This document shows, in pieces, positions 7,632 to 14,969 of a stretch of 64,000 nt of DNA; position 1 is the first letter of the stretch; each line of letters opens with the position of its first letter. The stretch covers positions 78,437-142,436 of the forward strand of contig CALWUJ010000002.1 in assembly GCA_944384725.1 (NCBI GenBank), read 5' to 3'. This DNA is from an uncultured Agathobaculum sp. (lineage in GTDB: Bacteria > Bacillota > Clostridia > Oscillospirales > Butyricicoccaceae). The notes under the pieces were generated by a model, which was not told the DNA's origin, did not search any database, and was given only the letters and a program-made list of their open reading frames with translations. Position numbers and translations under genes: made by a program.

Positions 7632-7728
7632 GGAAGGCGGCAAAACCGCTTTTTAGCAGTTGAAGCAGAGCCGGAGCCCGGTTTTCCGTGTTTGCTTCAA
7701 GTGCTAAAAAAGGGATGCGCCGCCCTCC
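7632..7728 (+). promoter_or_regulatory. Long hairpin in the pnp leader
   Basis: A two-part inverted repeat folds the whole segment. The outer arms GGAAGGCGGC (7632-7641) and GCCGCCCTCC (7719-7728) pair with one mismatch. The inner arms around 7649-7667 and 7693-7711 pair over ~18 bp with one mismatch. The hairpin ends 10 bp before the AAAAGGAGGA ribosome site of pnp. In E. coli a comparable leader hairpin is cut by RNase III and the product is degraded by PNPase itself, giving autoregulation; a similar mechanism here is inference. Confidence 0.6.
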
Positions 7729-7753
7729 GCAACACAAAAAAGGAGGAACAAAC

Positions 7754-9877
7754 ATGGCAAATATCAACCACTTTGACTTCAAAAACTACCGCGTTTTTGA
7801 AACCGAGATCGCCGGCCGCAAGCTGACCGTGGAAACCGGAAAGATGGCGCAGCTGGCCAACGGCTCGTGCCTGGTGCGCTACGGCGACACCGCTGTGCTG
7901 GTCACTGCGACCGCATCTGCCAAGCCGCGCGACGGCATCGACTTTTTCCCGCTCTCGGTTGACTTTGAGGAGCGCCTGTACGCAGTAGGCCGCATTCCGG
8001 GCAGCTTTATGCGCCGCGAGGGCCGTCCGAGTGAGAAGGCTATCCTCGCATCCCGCCAGATCGACCGCCCGATGCGTCCGCTGTTCCCGAAGGATCTGCG
8101 CAACGACGTGTCCATCGTGTGCACCGTGCTGGAAAACGATTATGATAACTCCCCTGAGGTGGTCGGCCTGCTGGGCGCGTCCATCGCGGTTTCGATTTCC
8201 GATATCCCGTTTGACTATGTGGTTGCGGGCTGCCAGGTTGGTATCGTAGACGGCAAGACCGTCATTAACCCGACTTCCGAGCAGCGCAAGGTGTCTGAGA
8301 TGGACGTTACCCTGTGCGCGACCAAGGATAAGATCGTTATGATCGAGGCGGGCGCAAACGAAGTGCCCGAGGATCAGATGTTCAATTCTCTGATGGAGGC
8401 GCACGAGGAACTCAAGAAGATCTGCGCGTTCATTCAGGGCATCAAGGACGAGATCGGCAAGCCGAAGTTCGAGTACGAGCATCACGACATCGACCACGAC
8501 CTGTTCGACAAGCTCGAGGCCGAGTGCAACGACAAGTTTGAGGTTGCCATGGACACCGACGACAAGACCGTTCGTGACGCGGGCGTGCGCGAGATCGTTG
8601 ACGCGTTCGAGGCAACGCTTTCCGATGAATACAAGGAAGAGCACGGCGCGAACCTCGCCGAGTGCGTGGACAAGCTGCAGAAGAAGATCGTGCGTCGCTG
8701 GCTGGCAAATGGCAAGCGCGTCGACGGCCGCGGCATGGAAGAAGTCCGTCCGCTGGCGGCTGAAGTGCATGTGCTGCCGCGCGTTCACGGTTCGGGTATG
8801 TTCACTCGCGGCCAGACTCAGGTGCTGACGCTCTGCACGCTGGGCACGCTGGGCGATGCACAGGAACTGGATACCATCTTTGAAGAGACCGAAAAGCGTT
8901 ATATCCATCACTACAACTTCCCGTCCTTCTCGGTCGGTGAAACCCGTCCGTCCCGCAGCCCCGGCCGTCGTGAGATCGGTCACGGTGCGCTGGCCGAGCG
9001 CGCGCTGCTGCCGGTCATTCCGCCGGTCAGCGAGTTCCCGTATGCGCTGCGTCTGGTTTCCGAGGTTATTTCTTCCAACGGTTCGACCTCGCAGGGTTCG
9101 GTCTGCGGTTCTACCCTCGCGCTGATGGATGCCGGCGTGCCGATCAAGGCACCGGTTGCAGGCATTTCCTGCGGCCTGATTACCGACGGCGGTCAGGAGA
9201 CCACCTTCACCGACATTCAGGGCGTCGAGGACTTCTACGGCGATATGGACTTCAAGGTTGCCGGCACCAAGAAGGGCATCACGGCGATTCAGGTCGATAT
9301 CAAGGTCGATGGTCTGACCCCGAACATCATCAAGCAGGCGTTTGAGAAGTGCCGCGTGGCGCGTTACGGCATTCTGGATGAGATCATGCTCAAGGCAATT
9401 CCGGAGTCCCGTGCGGACGTATCCGAGTGGGCACCCAAGATGACCACCATGCACATCCATCCGGATAAGATCCGTGAGGTCATCGGCAAGGGCGGCAGCG
9501 TGATCCAGAACATCGTGGCAGAGTCCGGTGCAAAGGTTGACATCGAGGACGACGGCACGGTTACCATCGCGGCGGTCAAGGCTTCCGACGCAGAAAAGGC
9601 GCGCAAGATGATCGAAGCGATCGTCAAGGAGCCGGAGCCGGGCGAAATCTACTACGGTAAGGTCGTGCGTCTGATGAACTTCGGCGCATTTGTCAACCTG
9701 CTGCCGGGCAAGGACGGCATGGTGCACATCTCCAAGATGGCGGATCACCGTATTGAAAAGGTTGAGGACGCTGTCAAGGAAGGCGACATGGTCTGGGTCA
9801 AGGTCATGGAGATCGACGACAAGGGCCGCGTCAACCTGTCCATGAAGGATGTCAAGGAAGAAGAGAAGGTAAAATAA
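7754..9877 (+). CDS. pnp: Polyribonucleotide nucleotidyltransferase (PNPase)
   Basis: A 707-residue, full-length PNPase, a phosphorolytic 3'-5' exoribonuclease of RNA decay. In order it has RNase PH domain 1, the all-helical linker, RNase PH domain 2 (with FSVGETRPSRSPGRREIGHG and the active-site stretch LMDAGVPIKAPVAGI), a KH domain (HPDKIREVIGKGGSVIQNI) and an S1 domain (GKVVRLMNFGAFVNLLPGKDG). I chose ATG 7754, preceded by AAAGGAGGA; the in-frame extension to 7688 lies in the leader hairpin. Confidence 0.97.
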   Translation: MANINHFDFKNYRVFETEIAGRKLTVETGKMAQLANGSCLVRYGDTAVLVTATASAKPRDGIDFFPLSVDFEERLYAVGRIPGSFMRREGRPSEKAILASRQIDRPMRPLFPKDLRNDVSIVCTVLENDYDNSPEVVGLLGASIAVSISDIPFDYVVAGCQVGIVDGKTVINPTSEQRKVSEMDVTLCATKDKIVMIEAGANEVPEDQMFNSLMEAHEELKKICAFIQGIKDEIGKPKFEYEHHDIDHDLFDKLEAECNDKFEVAMDTDDKTVRDAGVREIVDAFEATLSDEYKEEHGANLAECVDKLQKKIVRRWLANGKRVDGRGMEEVRPLAAEVHVLPRVHGSGMFTRGQTQVLTLCTLGTLGDAQELDTIFEETEKRYIHHYNFPSFSVGETRPSRSPGRREIGHGALAERALLPVIPPVSEFPYALRLVSEVISSNGSTSQGSVCGSTLALMDAGVPIKAPVAGISCGLITDGGQETTFTDIQGVEDFYGDMDFKVAGTKKGITAIQVDIKVDGLTPNIIKQAFEKCRVARYGILDEIMLKAIPESRADVSEWAPKMTTMHIHPDKIREVIGKGGSVIQNIVAESGAKVDIEDDGTVTIAAVKASDAEKARKMIEAIVKEPEPGEIYYGKVVRLMNFGAFVNLLPGKDGMVHISKMADHRIEKVEDAVKEGDMVWVKVMEIDDKGRVNLSMKDVKEEEKVK

Positions 9878-9899
9878 TCTCTTTCTGGCAAGAATAACA

Positions 9900-9937
9900 G
9901 AGGGTTTCGGCGCAATTTTTGCACCGAAACCCTTTTT
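9900..9937 (+). terminator. pnp terminator
   Basis: AGGGTTTCGGCGC (9901-9913) pairs with GCACCGAAACCC (9921-9932) around a T-rich loop, followed by TTTTTGG. Confidence 0.9.
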
Positions 9938-9940
9938 GGT

Positions 9941-9969
9941 TTGCTCGTGTGTGTCGTGTGTGTTATAAT
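9941..9969 (+). promoter_or_regulatory. Promoter of the dnaD-dnaI operon
   Basis: TTGCTC (9941-9946), a 17-bp GT-rich spacer and TATAAT (9964-9969), starting just after the pnp terminator. Confidence 0.65.
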
Positions 9970-10004
9970 AAAAAGCAATCTTATTTGGGAAAGGAAATGA
10001 ACCG

Positions 10005-10931
10005 ATGGCTCAGACCTCCGTTTCGCTGCCCGAGGGCGAACTGCGTGTTGCGCCTTGCGGCATGCTGGACAAGTTGATCGCCGCAGCGGACGGCGACGCG
10101 GCGCTGCTGTACCTCTATGTGCTGCGGCATGGCCGCGCGGATGAGACAGCCGCCATGCGCGCACTGCATTTGTCGCGTGAGCGGTACGAGCGTGCGGCAT
10201 TTACGCTCAATGGGCTGATTACGCCTGTTGCACCGCCCCAAGCGGACAGGCCCTCGGATACCCCACAGTATACGGCAGATGAACTGCGCCGTGCGCGATT
10301 GGATGACCATAAATTCGCCGGTGTGTGCGCTACGGCGGAGGGTGTGCTTGGTCGCACGCTGACCGAAGCGCAGCTACGCTGTCTGCTGACCGCATATGAC
10401 CATCTCGGCTTGTCGGCAGAGGCCATTATCGAGCTGCTCAGCTATCTGAAGGGTGAAAAAGGCGTGGTGCGGCTGGCGGATATCCGGCGGGAAGCTTATT
10501 TGTGGGCGGATATGGGCGTGGTAACAGCGCAGCAAGCGCAGCAGTATCTGGCGCATAAGGTCAACGAAAAACCGCTGAGCGAGGCGATTTACAAGGCACT
10601 TGGTGCAGACCCGGCGCAGCCGGCGCCCAAGGAGCAGCGTGTGTGCCGCTTTGCGCTCGCGCATGGCTTCCCGCCTGAGGCGATTGAATTGGCTGTCCGA
10701 CGTACGGACAAGCAGCAGGGGCACAAGAGTCTGGATTACACACTGGGTATCCTGCGCCGCTGGGATGAAGCGGGCGTACATACAGTTAGCGAGATCACGG
10801 CACTGGAGCCGGAGACACGGGCAGCGGTCGGACAAAACCCGGCGCAGCCGACCGATCCCGGCACGCTGGCCGCATGGGAACAGGACTGGGCGGCGCGTGT
10901 GCGCAGCCATCGCCGCAAAACGGAGGAATAA
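10005..10931 (+). CDS. DnaD-domain replication protein
   Basis: A 308-residue protein with an N-terminal winged-helix-like region (about 15-75) and a DnaD domain in the middle (about 110-180: LLTAYDHLGLSAEAIIELLSYL, then the aromatic YLWADMGV motif). A second, more diverged DnaD-like block follows (about 205-255). In Firmicutes DnaD and DnaB proteins help load the replicative helicase at oriC and at restart sites. The next gene, 3 bp downstream, is a DnaI/DnaC-type loader ATPase, which supports this role. It could functionally replace either DnaD or DnaB of B. subtilis; the sequence does not decide. Confidence 0.85.
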   Translation: MAQTSVSLPEGELRVAPCGMLDKLIAAADGDAALLYLYVLRHGRADETAAMRALHLSRERYERAAFTLNGLITPVAPPQADRPSDTPQYTADELRRARLDDHKFAGVCATAEGVLGRTLTEAQLRCLLTAYDHLGLSAEAIIELLSYLKGEKGVVRLADIRREAYLWADMGVVTAQQAQQYLAHKVNEKPLSEAIYKALGADPAQPAPKEQRVCRFALAHGFPPEAIELAVRRTDKQQGHKSLDYTLGILRRWDEAGVHTVSEITALEPETRAAVGQNPAQPTDPGTLAAWEQDWAARVRSHRRKTEE

Positions 10932-10934
10932 GCC

Positions 10935-11933
10935 ATGGGATACGACAGAAAACTATTGGCGGCAGCGCGGCGTGAGCTGGAGCGCGAACGCACAGCGCGC
11001 AGCGAAGCATTTGAGGCGCGTCGGCGTGAGGTGTATGCGCGGGAGCCGCGCATTCGTGCGATTGACCGCACGCTGTCGCAGACGGCAGCTTCCGTGCTGC
11101 GCGCGGCGCTCAATACGGGCGGCGATCCTGCGGCGGCGATTGAGCAGCTGCGCGGGCAGAATCTGGCTTTGCAGGCTGAGCGCGCTGAACTGCTGCGCGG
11201 CATGGGGCTGGATGCCGACTATTTGACCGAAAAACCGATGTGCGAAAAGTGCGGTGATACGGGTTATGCGGGCAGCGCGACCTGTGAATGCATCAAAACG
11301 CGGTATGCCGCGCTGCTGCGGGAGCAGTTGTCCGCGGTGCTGCCCATCCGTGACCAGAATTTTGCGCATTTTCGTATGGATTACTATTCCACCCGGCCGG
11401 ATGCGCGGCTGGGTTTGTCGCCTCGGGAGAATATGGAATACAATCTGGATGAGTGCAAAGCGTATGCCGCACAATTCGGGGCGCATTCGCCCAATCTGCT
11501 GCTCTACGGTTCGACCGGACTGGGCAAGACCTTTTTATCCTCCTGCGTGGCGAAAGCCGTGGCGGCGCGCGGCTTTTCCGTGGCGTATGACACCGCAATC
11601 AATATTGTTGCCGCATATGAGACGATCAAATTCGGCAATGGTGACGGCGAAGCCGCAGCCGAGCGTGCTGCACGGTATGAGCGGGCCGATTTGCTCATCA
11701 TCGACGATATGGGTACGGAGATGGGAACGGCGTTCACCGTGTCTGCCTTGTACAACCTCATCAATAACCGCTTGATGGCGGGACGGCCGATGATCGTCAA
11801 TACCAATCTGCCGCCCGAGGCGCTGGCGGAAAAATATTCGCCTGCCGTAGCGTCCCGTTTGCTTGGCGAGTTTGTGTCGCTGCGCTTTTTTGGGGACGAT
11901 ATCCGCCTGATGAAAAAGCAAAAGAAATTGTAA
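10935..11933 (+). CDS. Helicase-loader ATPase, DnaI/DnaC type
   Basis: A 332-residue AAA+ ATPase. The N-terminal part is a basic helical region with a Cys cluster (C103, C106, C117, C119) like the zinc-binding domain of DnaI that contacts the helicase. The C-terminal ATPase has Walker A GSTGLGKTFL (from Gly192), Walker B LLIIDDMGTE (Asp257/258) and the sensor segment IVNTNLPPEAL. It belongs with the DnaD-domain gene immediately upstream and should load the DnaB/DnaC-type replicative helicase. IstB transposition ATPases are similar, but there is no transposase beside it and the zinc domain argues for DnaI. Confidence 0.88.
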   Translation: MGYDRKLLAAARRELERERTARSEAFEARRREVYAREPRIRAIDRTLSQTAASVLRAALNTGGDPAAAIEQLRGQNLALQAERAELLRGMGLDADYLTEKPMCEKCGDTGYAGSATCECIKTRYAALLREQLSAVLPIRDQNFAHFRMDYYSTRPDARLGLSPRENMEYNLDECKAYAAQFGAHSPNLLLYGSTGLGKTFLSSCVAKAVAARGFSVAYDTAINIVAAYETIKFGNGDGEAAAERAARYERADLLIIDDMGTEMGTAFTVSALYNLINNRLMAGRPMIVNTNLPPEALAEKYSPAVASRLLGEFVSLRFFGDDIRLMKKQKKL

Positions 11934-11941
11934 ACAATTCT

Positions 11942-11995
11942 TTCACAGCACGTTCAAAGTTTATTCACATATTCCCCGACAGAATGGGGTATACT
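11942..11995 (+). promoter_or_regulatory. Promoter and response-regulator box of sRNA unit 1
   Basis: Hexamers TTCACA (11942-11947), TTCAAA (11953-11958) and TTCACA (11964-11969) are spaced exactly 11 bp apart. Exactly 20 bp separate the last from the -10 box TATACT (11990-11995). There is no independent -35 box, as at PhoB/PhoP-activated promoters. The same layout recurs at four other promoters in this window. Confidence 0.75.
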
Positions 11996-12001
11996 AAGCA
12001 T

Positions 12002-12135
12002 GTCGATAAGGGAAGCCGCAATCCCGAATCGACAGCCTACCGATCTTTTATTTCTCTTTTACCCCCCTTTATTTTGTGAAATGAGTGAAAAACCCCCGGT
12101 TCCATTTCCCCCATGGGCCGGGGGTTTTTCCTGCC
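12002..12135 (+). ncRNA. sRNA unit 1 of a tandem triple array
   Basis: Predicted ~130-nt RNA. The 5' hairpin pairs GTCGAT (12002-12007) with ATCGAC (12028-12033), with inner GGGA/TCCC (12010-12013 and 12022-12025). A single-stranded pyrimidine stretch with ACCCCCC (12061-12067) follows. The terminator stem GAAAAACCCCCGG (12087-12099) with CCGGGGGTTTTTC (12118-12130) carries an inner CCAT/ATGG pair and a loop containing TTTCCCCC. The two exposed C runs could pair with Shine-Dalgarno sequences of target mRNAs. The 5' 75 nt are nearly identical to unit 3. Transcription start is inferred from the -10 box. Confidence 0.7.
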
Positions 12136-12166
12136 TTTGGAACGGCTCGGGCAATGTCATAAACCT

Positions 12167-12220
12167 TTCAAAGTCTGTTCAAAAGCTGTTCACACTTTTC
12201 CTTCCGGGGTGCAGTATACT
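12167..12220 (+). promoter_or_regulatory. Promoter and response-regulator box of sRNA unit 2
   Basis: TTCAAA (12167-12172), TTCAAA (12178-12183) and TTCACA (12189-12194), each 11 bp apart, then exactly 20 bp to TATACT (12215-12220). The bases between the repeats differ widely from units 1 and 3 while the hexamers and spacings are kept, which indicates selection on the protein-binding site. Confidence 0.75.
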
Positions 12221-12226
12221 ATGATT

Positions 12227-12380
12227 GTCGGAAGGGAAAGACACCAGCCCAACCGATACCCCTTTTTTACATCATAATGTTTTCTTTCTTTCACCTTTTC
12301 TTTTTATCCTCTTTTTCATTTTGCATTGGCGTGCGCCCTGTTTTCCATTTCCCCCCTTTTGGAAAACAGGGCGTTTCCCA
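12227..12380 (+). ncRNA. sRNA unit 2 of a tandem triple array
   Basis: Predicted ~150-nt RNA, the most diverged of the three. Its 5' hairpin uses TCGG (12228-12231) with CCGA (12253-12256) and GGG (12234-12236) with CCC (12248-12250). Relative to units 1 and 3 the outer stem has changed on both sides so that pairing is kept. A pyrimidine-rich segment with ACCCC follows, then the stem CGCCCTGTTTTCC (12334-12346) with GGAAAACAGGGCG (12361-12373). Its loop contains TTTCCCCCC. The T tract after the stem is short. Confidence 0.65.
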
Positions 12381-12412
12381 TGTCTGTGGGAAAATTGGCA
12401 GGAAACAATTCC

Positions 12413-12466
12413 TTCACAGCATATTTATAATCTGTTCACACTTTTTCCGGCAGGATGGGGTATACT
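12413..12466 (+). promoter_or_regulatory. Promoter and response-regulator box of sRNA unit 3
   Basis: TTCACA (12413-12418), TTTATA (12424-12429) and TTCACA (12435-12440), 11 bp apart, then exactly 20 bp to TATACT (12461-12466). Confidence 0.75.
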
Positions 12467-12472
12467 AAGCAT

Positions 12473-12614
12473 GTCGATGAGGGAAGTCGCAATCCCAAGT
12501 CGACAGCCTACCGATCTTTTATTTCTCTTTTACCCCCCTTTTTCAAATCTGTGTAGTGAATGGGCAAAGCGCCGTCATCTCGTTTCCCCCGACGAGATGA
12601 CGGCGCTTTCCTGT
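12473..12614 (+). ncRNA. sRNA unit 3 of a tandem triple array
   Basis: Predicted ~140-nt RNA. The 5' hairpin pairs GTCGA (12473-12477) with TCGAC (12500-12504) and GGGA (12481-12484) with TCCC (12493-12496). The exposed TTTTACCCCCC segment (ending near 12538) is shared with unit 1. The terminator has a perfect 17-bp stem (12566-12582 with 12593-12609) with the loop TTTCCCCCGA. The stem sequence is unrelated to those of units 1 and 2, while the C-rich loop is kept. Confidence 0.7.
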
Positions 12615-12636
12615 TATGCGGCGACCGGATTGCCCC

Positions 12637-12665
12637 TTGCGCAAGGGAATACAATGCGGTATACT
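12637..12665 (+). promoter_or_regulatory. Promoter of mrp
   Basis: TTGCGC (12637-12642), a 17-bp spacer and TATACT (12660-12665). It lacks the 11-bp repeats of the three preceding promoters and looks like an ordinary sigma-A promoter. Confidence 0.6.
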
Positions 12666-12706
12666 AAAAAATAGGCAAGAAAAGATATGTTAGGAGTTGT
12701 TGTAGT

Positions 12707-13525
12707 ATGGGTTGCTCGCATAACTGCGAATCCTGCTCTGCGGGCTGCGGCGGCGAAAAAAGCCTGAAGGTCGCGGCAAATCCCGCGGCTTCGGTCAAAA
12801 AGGTGATCGGCATTGTGTCCGGCAAGGGCGGCGTGGGCAAAAGCCTGCTGACCTCGATGATGGCTGTCGGTATGACGCGCAAGGGCTATACCTGCGGCAT
12901 TCTGGATGCAGATATCACCGGCCCGTCCATTCCCAAGACCTTCGGCGTGCATGATAAGCTGGAAGGCTGCGAGGAAGGCATTCTGCCCGCGCGCAGCGAG
13001 GGCGGTGTGCAGATGATTTCGATCAATCTGGTGCTGCCGAACGAGGATGACCCGGTCATTTACCGAGGGCCGATCATCGCGGAGACGGTCAAGCAGTTCT
13101 GGTCGGATGTGGTGTGGGACGACGTGGATTTCCTGTTTGTCGATATGCCGCCCGGCACGGGCGATGTGCCGCTGACCGTGTTCCAGTCCCTGCCGGTGGA
13201 CGGCATTCTGGTCGTCACCTCGCCGCAGGATCTGGTCAGCATGATCGTGGGCAAGGCGGTCAAGATGGCGAAAATGATGAACATCCCGCTGCTCGGCGTG
13301 GTGGAGAATTACAGCTATCTGGAATGCCCGGACTGCGGCAAGCACATTTCGGTCTTTGGCGAAAGCCATGTGGATGATGTAGCGGCGGAGTACGGTCTGC
13401 CTGTGCTGGCCAAGCTGCCGCTTGATCCCAAGCTGGCCGCAGCAGTGGATGCTGGCAAAATCGAAGATGCCAAGCTGCCGGATGCGCTTAAGGATGCGCT
13501 CAAGACGGTGGAGGGCCTTCGATGA
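12707..13525 (+). CDS. mrp: Mrp/NBP35-family Fe-S cluster carrier ATPase
   Basis: A 272-residue P-loop protein of the Mrp/ApbC family, which assembles or carries Fe-S clusters. It starts with a short Cys cluster (C3, C7, C10, C14) and then has the deviant Walker A VSGKGGVGKSLL, DADITGPSIPK, the switch stretch VDMPPGTGDVPLTVFQS, and the C-terminal CPDC motif (C207, C210) that binds the bridging cluster in the dimer. A NifX-like protein overlaps its stop codon by 4 bp (ATGA), so both are made together. Confidence 0.92.
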   Translation: MGCSHNCESCSAGCGGEKSLKVAANPAASVKKVIGIVSGKGGVGKSLLTSMMAVGMTRKGYTCGILDADITGPSIPKTFGVHDKLEGCEEGILPARSEGGVQMISINLVLPNEDDPVIYRGPIIAETVKQFWSDVVWDDVDFLFVDMPPGTGDVPLTVFQSLPVDGILVVTSPQDLVSMIVGKAVKMAKMMNIPLLGVVENYSYLECPDCGKHISVFGESHVDDVAAEYGLPVLAKLPLDPKLAAAVDAGKIEDAKLPDALKDALKTVEGLR

Positions 13526-13965
13526 ACATTGGCGTAGCATATGACGGCGGGCAGATCGCGGGGAATCTGGGCGAGTGCCGCTCGTTTTTGATCGTCAGCG
13601 CGGAGGGACAGACCCCAACGGGCAAGCGGCTGGCTTCTGTGGAGGGAACCAGCACGACCGATTTGCTCAAGCTGGCGAGTATGGAAAAAGTGGACGTACT
13701 CATCTGCGGTGCGCTCGGCCTTGCCATGCGCAATGCGCTGGAGATGATCGGCGTATTGCTCGTGCCGGGCTGCGAGGGCTCGGCGGAGGAAGCGGTCGCA
13801 AAATTCCTCGTAGGCGAAAAGCAGGGCGATCCGGCGCTGCTGGAGATCGGACGGGAGGAAGACCCGGACGATCCGATGGCGTGCATGCACGACTGCGCCA
13901 AGTGCGCAGGCTGCGGCCCAATTGAAATTTTGCGGCAGATCCCGCAGGAACAGGAAGAGAACTGA
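13522..13965 (+). CDS. NifX/NifB-type FeMo-cofactor-domain protein
   Basis: A 147-residue protein of the dinitrogenase iron-molybdenum cofactor (NifX/NafY) superfamily: MNIGVAYDGGQIAGNLGECR at the start and the VLICGALGLAMRNALEMIGV core. A Cys-rich tail, CMHDCAKCAGCGP, may bind metal. No nitrogenase genes are present; such small proteins are widespread in anaerobes beside Mrp ATPases and are thought to bind metal clusters, with no defined reaction. Translationally coupled to mrp. Confidence 0.85.
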   Translation: MNIGVAYDGGQIAGNLGECRSFLIVSAEGQTPTGKRLASVEGTSTTDLLKLASMEKVDVLICGALGLAMRNALEMIGVLLVPGCEGSAEEAVAKFLVGEKQGDPALLEIGREEDPDDPMACMHDCAKCAGCGPIEILRQIPQEQEEN

Positions 13966-13975
13966 ACAATTGAAC

Positions 13976-14002
13976 GGGGCATCCGATGCGGATGCCCTTT
14001 TT
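13976..14002 (+). terminator. Terminator after the mrp operon
   Basis: GGGCATCC (13977-13984), loop GATGC, GGATGCCC (13990-13997), then TTTTT. Confidence 0.9.
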
Positions 14003-14042
14003 GATTGGGGGGATGAAACCATTTGGCGTTTTTGGAGGAAAA

Positions 14043-14753
14043 ATGAGGAAGTTAGTTTATCGGTATCTGTGGTTCACCATCGGTGTTATTATCAATGCAT
14101 TCGGTGTGGCGATCATCACAAAAGCGGCACTGGGCACCTCGCCCATTTCAAGCGTGCCATATGTGCTCAGCCTGCGTTTTACGCCTTCGCTTGGGCAGTT
14201 CACCTTTGTGTTTAACCTGTTGTTTATTGCGGTGCAGGTGGCTCTGCGCGGGCGGAAATTCCCGCCGGTCCAGTTTTTGCAAATTGTGGTCAATCTGGTG
14301 TTCAGTGCGTTTATTGATGTTGGCATGAAAGCGCTGTGGTGGTTTGAACCATCCTTTTTGCCGGTCAAGTTGGCGGCGTTGGTGTTGGGATGCGCGGTTT
14401 TGGGCTTTGGCATCAGTGTGGAGGTTGCACCGGATGCGCTGCTTGTGCCGGGCGAGGGCATTGTGGGCGCGATCACCGAACGCACGGGAAAGCGTTTCGG
14501 CTCGGTCAAGATCGTGTTCGATGTGACGCTGGTAGCGATTGCGCTCATTCTGTCTTTTTGCTTTTTCTACGGGGTCAACGGGCTTGGCTTGGGTACGGTG
14601 GTTTCCGCGCTCATCGTGGGCCGGTTTGTCAACCTGTTTAACGCCCATCTGCCGCTCATTCCGCGCATCCGTATGCTGCGCGCGGTGTCGGTGCCGCGGG
14701 AAGCGGATGCAGCTGCGGAGGGAAAATCAGTCGGGGTGGAAGAACAGGCCTGA
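14043..14753 (+). CDS. YczE/YitT-like integral membrane protein
   Basis: A 236-residue protein with five to six predicted membrane helices, resembling the YczE/YyaS/YitT group of unknown function. The N-terminal helix runs into AIITKAALGTSPISSVPYVLS, a characteristic block of this group. The loop VEVAPDALLVPGEGIVGAI is also typical. ATG 14043 is chosen because TGGAGGA lies just upstream; the longer frame from 13986 would start inside the preceding terminator. Its substrate or role cannot be inferred from the neighbours. Confidence 0.75.
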   Translation: MRKLVYRYLWFTIGVIINAFGVAIITKAALGTSPISSVPYVLSLRFTPSLGQFTFVFNLLFIAVQVALRGRKFPPVQFLQIVVNLVFSAFIDVGMKALWWFEPSFLPVKLAALVLGCAVLGFGISVEVAPDALLVPGEGIVGAITERTGKRFGSVKIVFDVTLVAIALILSFCFFYGVNGLGLGTVVSALIVGRFVNLFNAHLPLIPRIRMLRAVSVPREADAAAEGKSVGVEEQA

Positions 14754-14794
14754 GAGAAAAATGTTTGTACATCAAACGATATGAAGTGCAGTCA

Positions 14795-14828
14795 AGGGCT
14801 GTCCGCTGCGGGCGGACAGCCCTTTTGT
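14795..14828 (+). terminator. Terminator after the YczE-like gene
   Basis: AGGGCTGTCCGC (14795-14806) pairs with GCGGACAGCCCT (14812-14823), followed by TTTTG. Confidence 0.85.
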
Positions 14829-14969
14829 CAGCAAACGGTGAAAATAATCTTACGATGCAAGGAAATTTATCGAAAAATGCTGATGCTTTTTATACAGGGG
14901 TGTTGTATAATAAATCTATAACCGAAAACGGGGCGTCGCAGCCCCACGGAAACGGAAGGATTTTCTGCG

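Noticed and set aside
7697-9748. A 683-residue antisense frame across pnp
   Set aside because: It mirrors a certain gene in GC-rich DNA, lacks any family resemblance and has no promoter or ribosome site. The long antisense frames at 2404-3393 and 19513-21477 were rejected for the same reason.
12000-12674. Open frames inside the sRNA array, including two that share the peptide start MSIREAAIP/MSMREVAIP
   Set aside because: They have no ribosome site, run through the terminator hairpins and are alike only because the RNA units are repeats. The changes between copies keep base pairing rather than codons.
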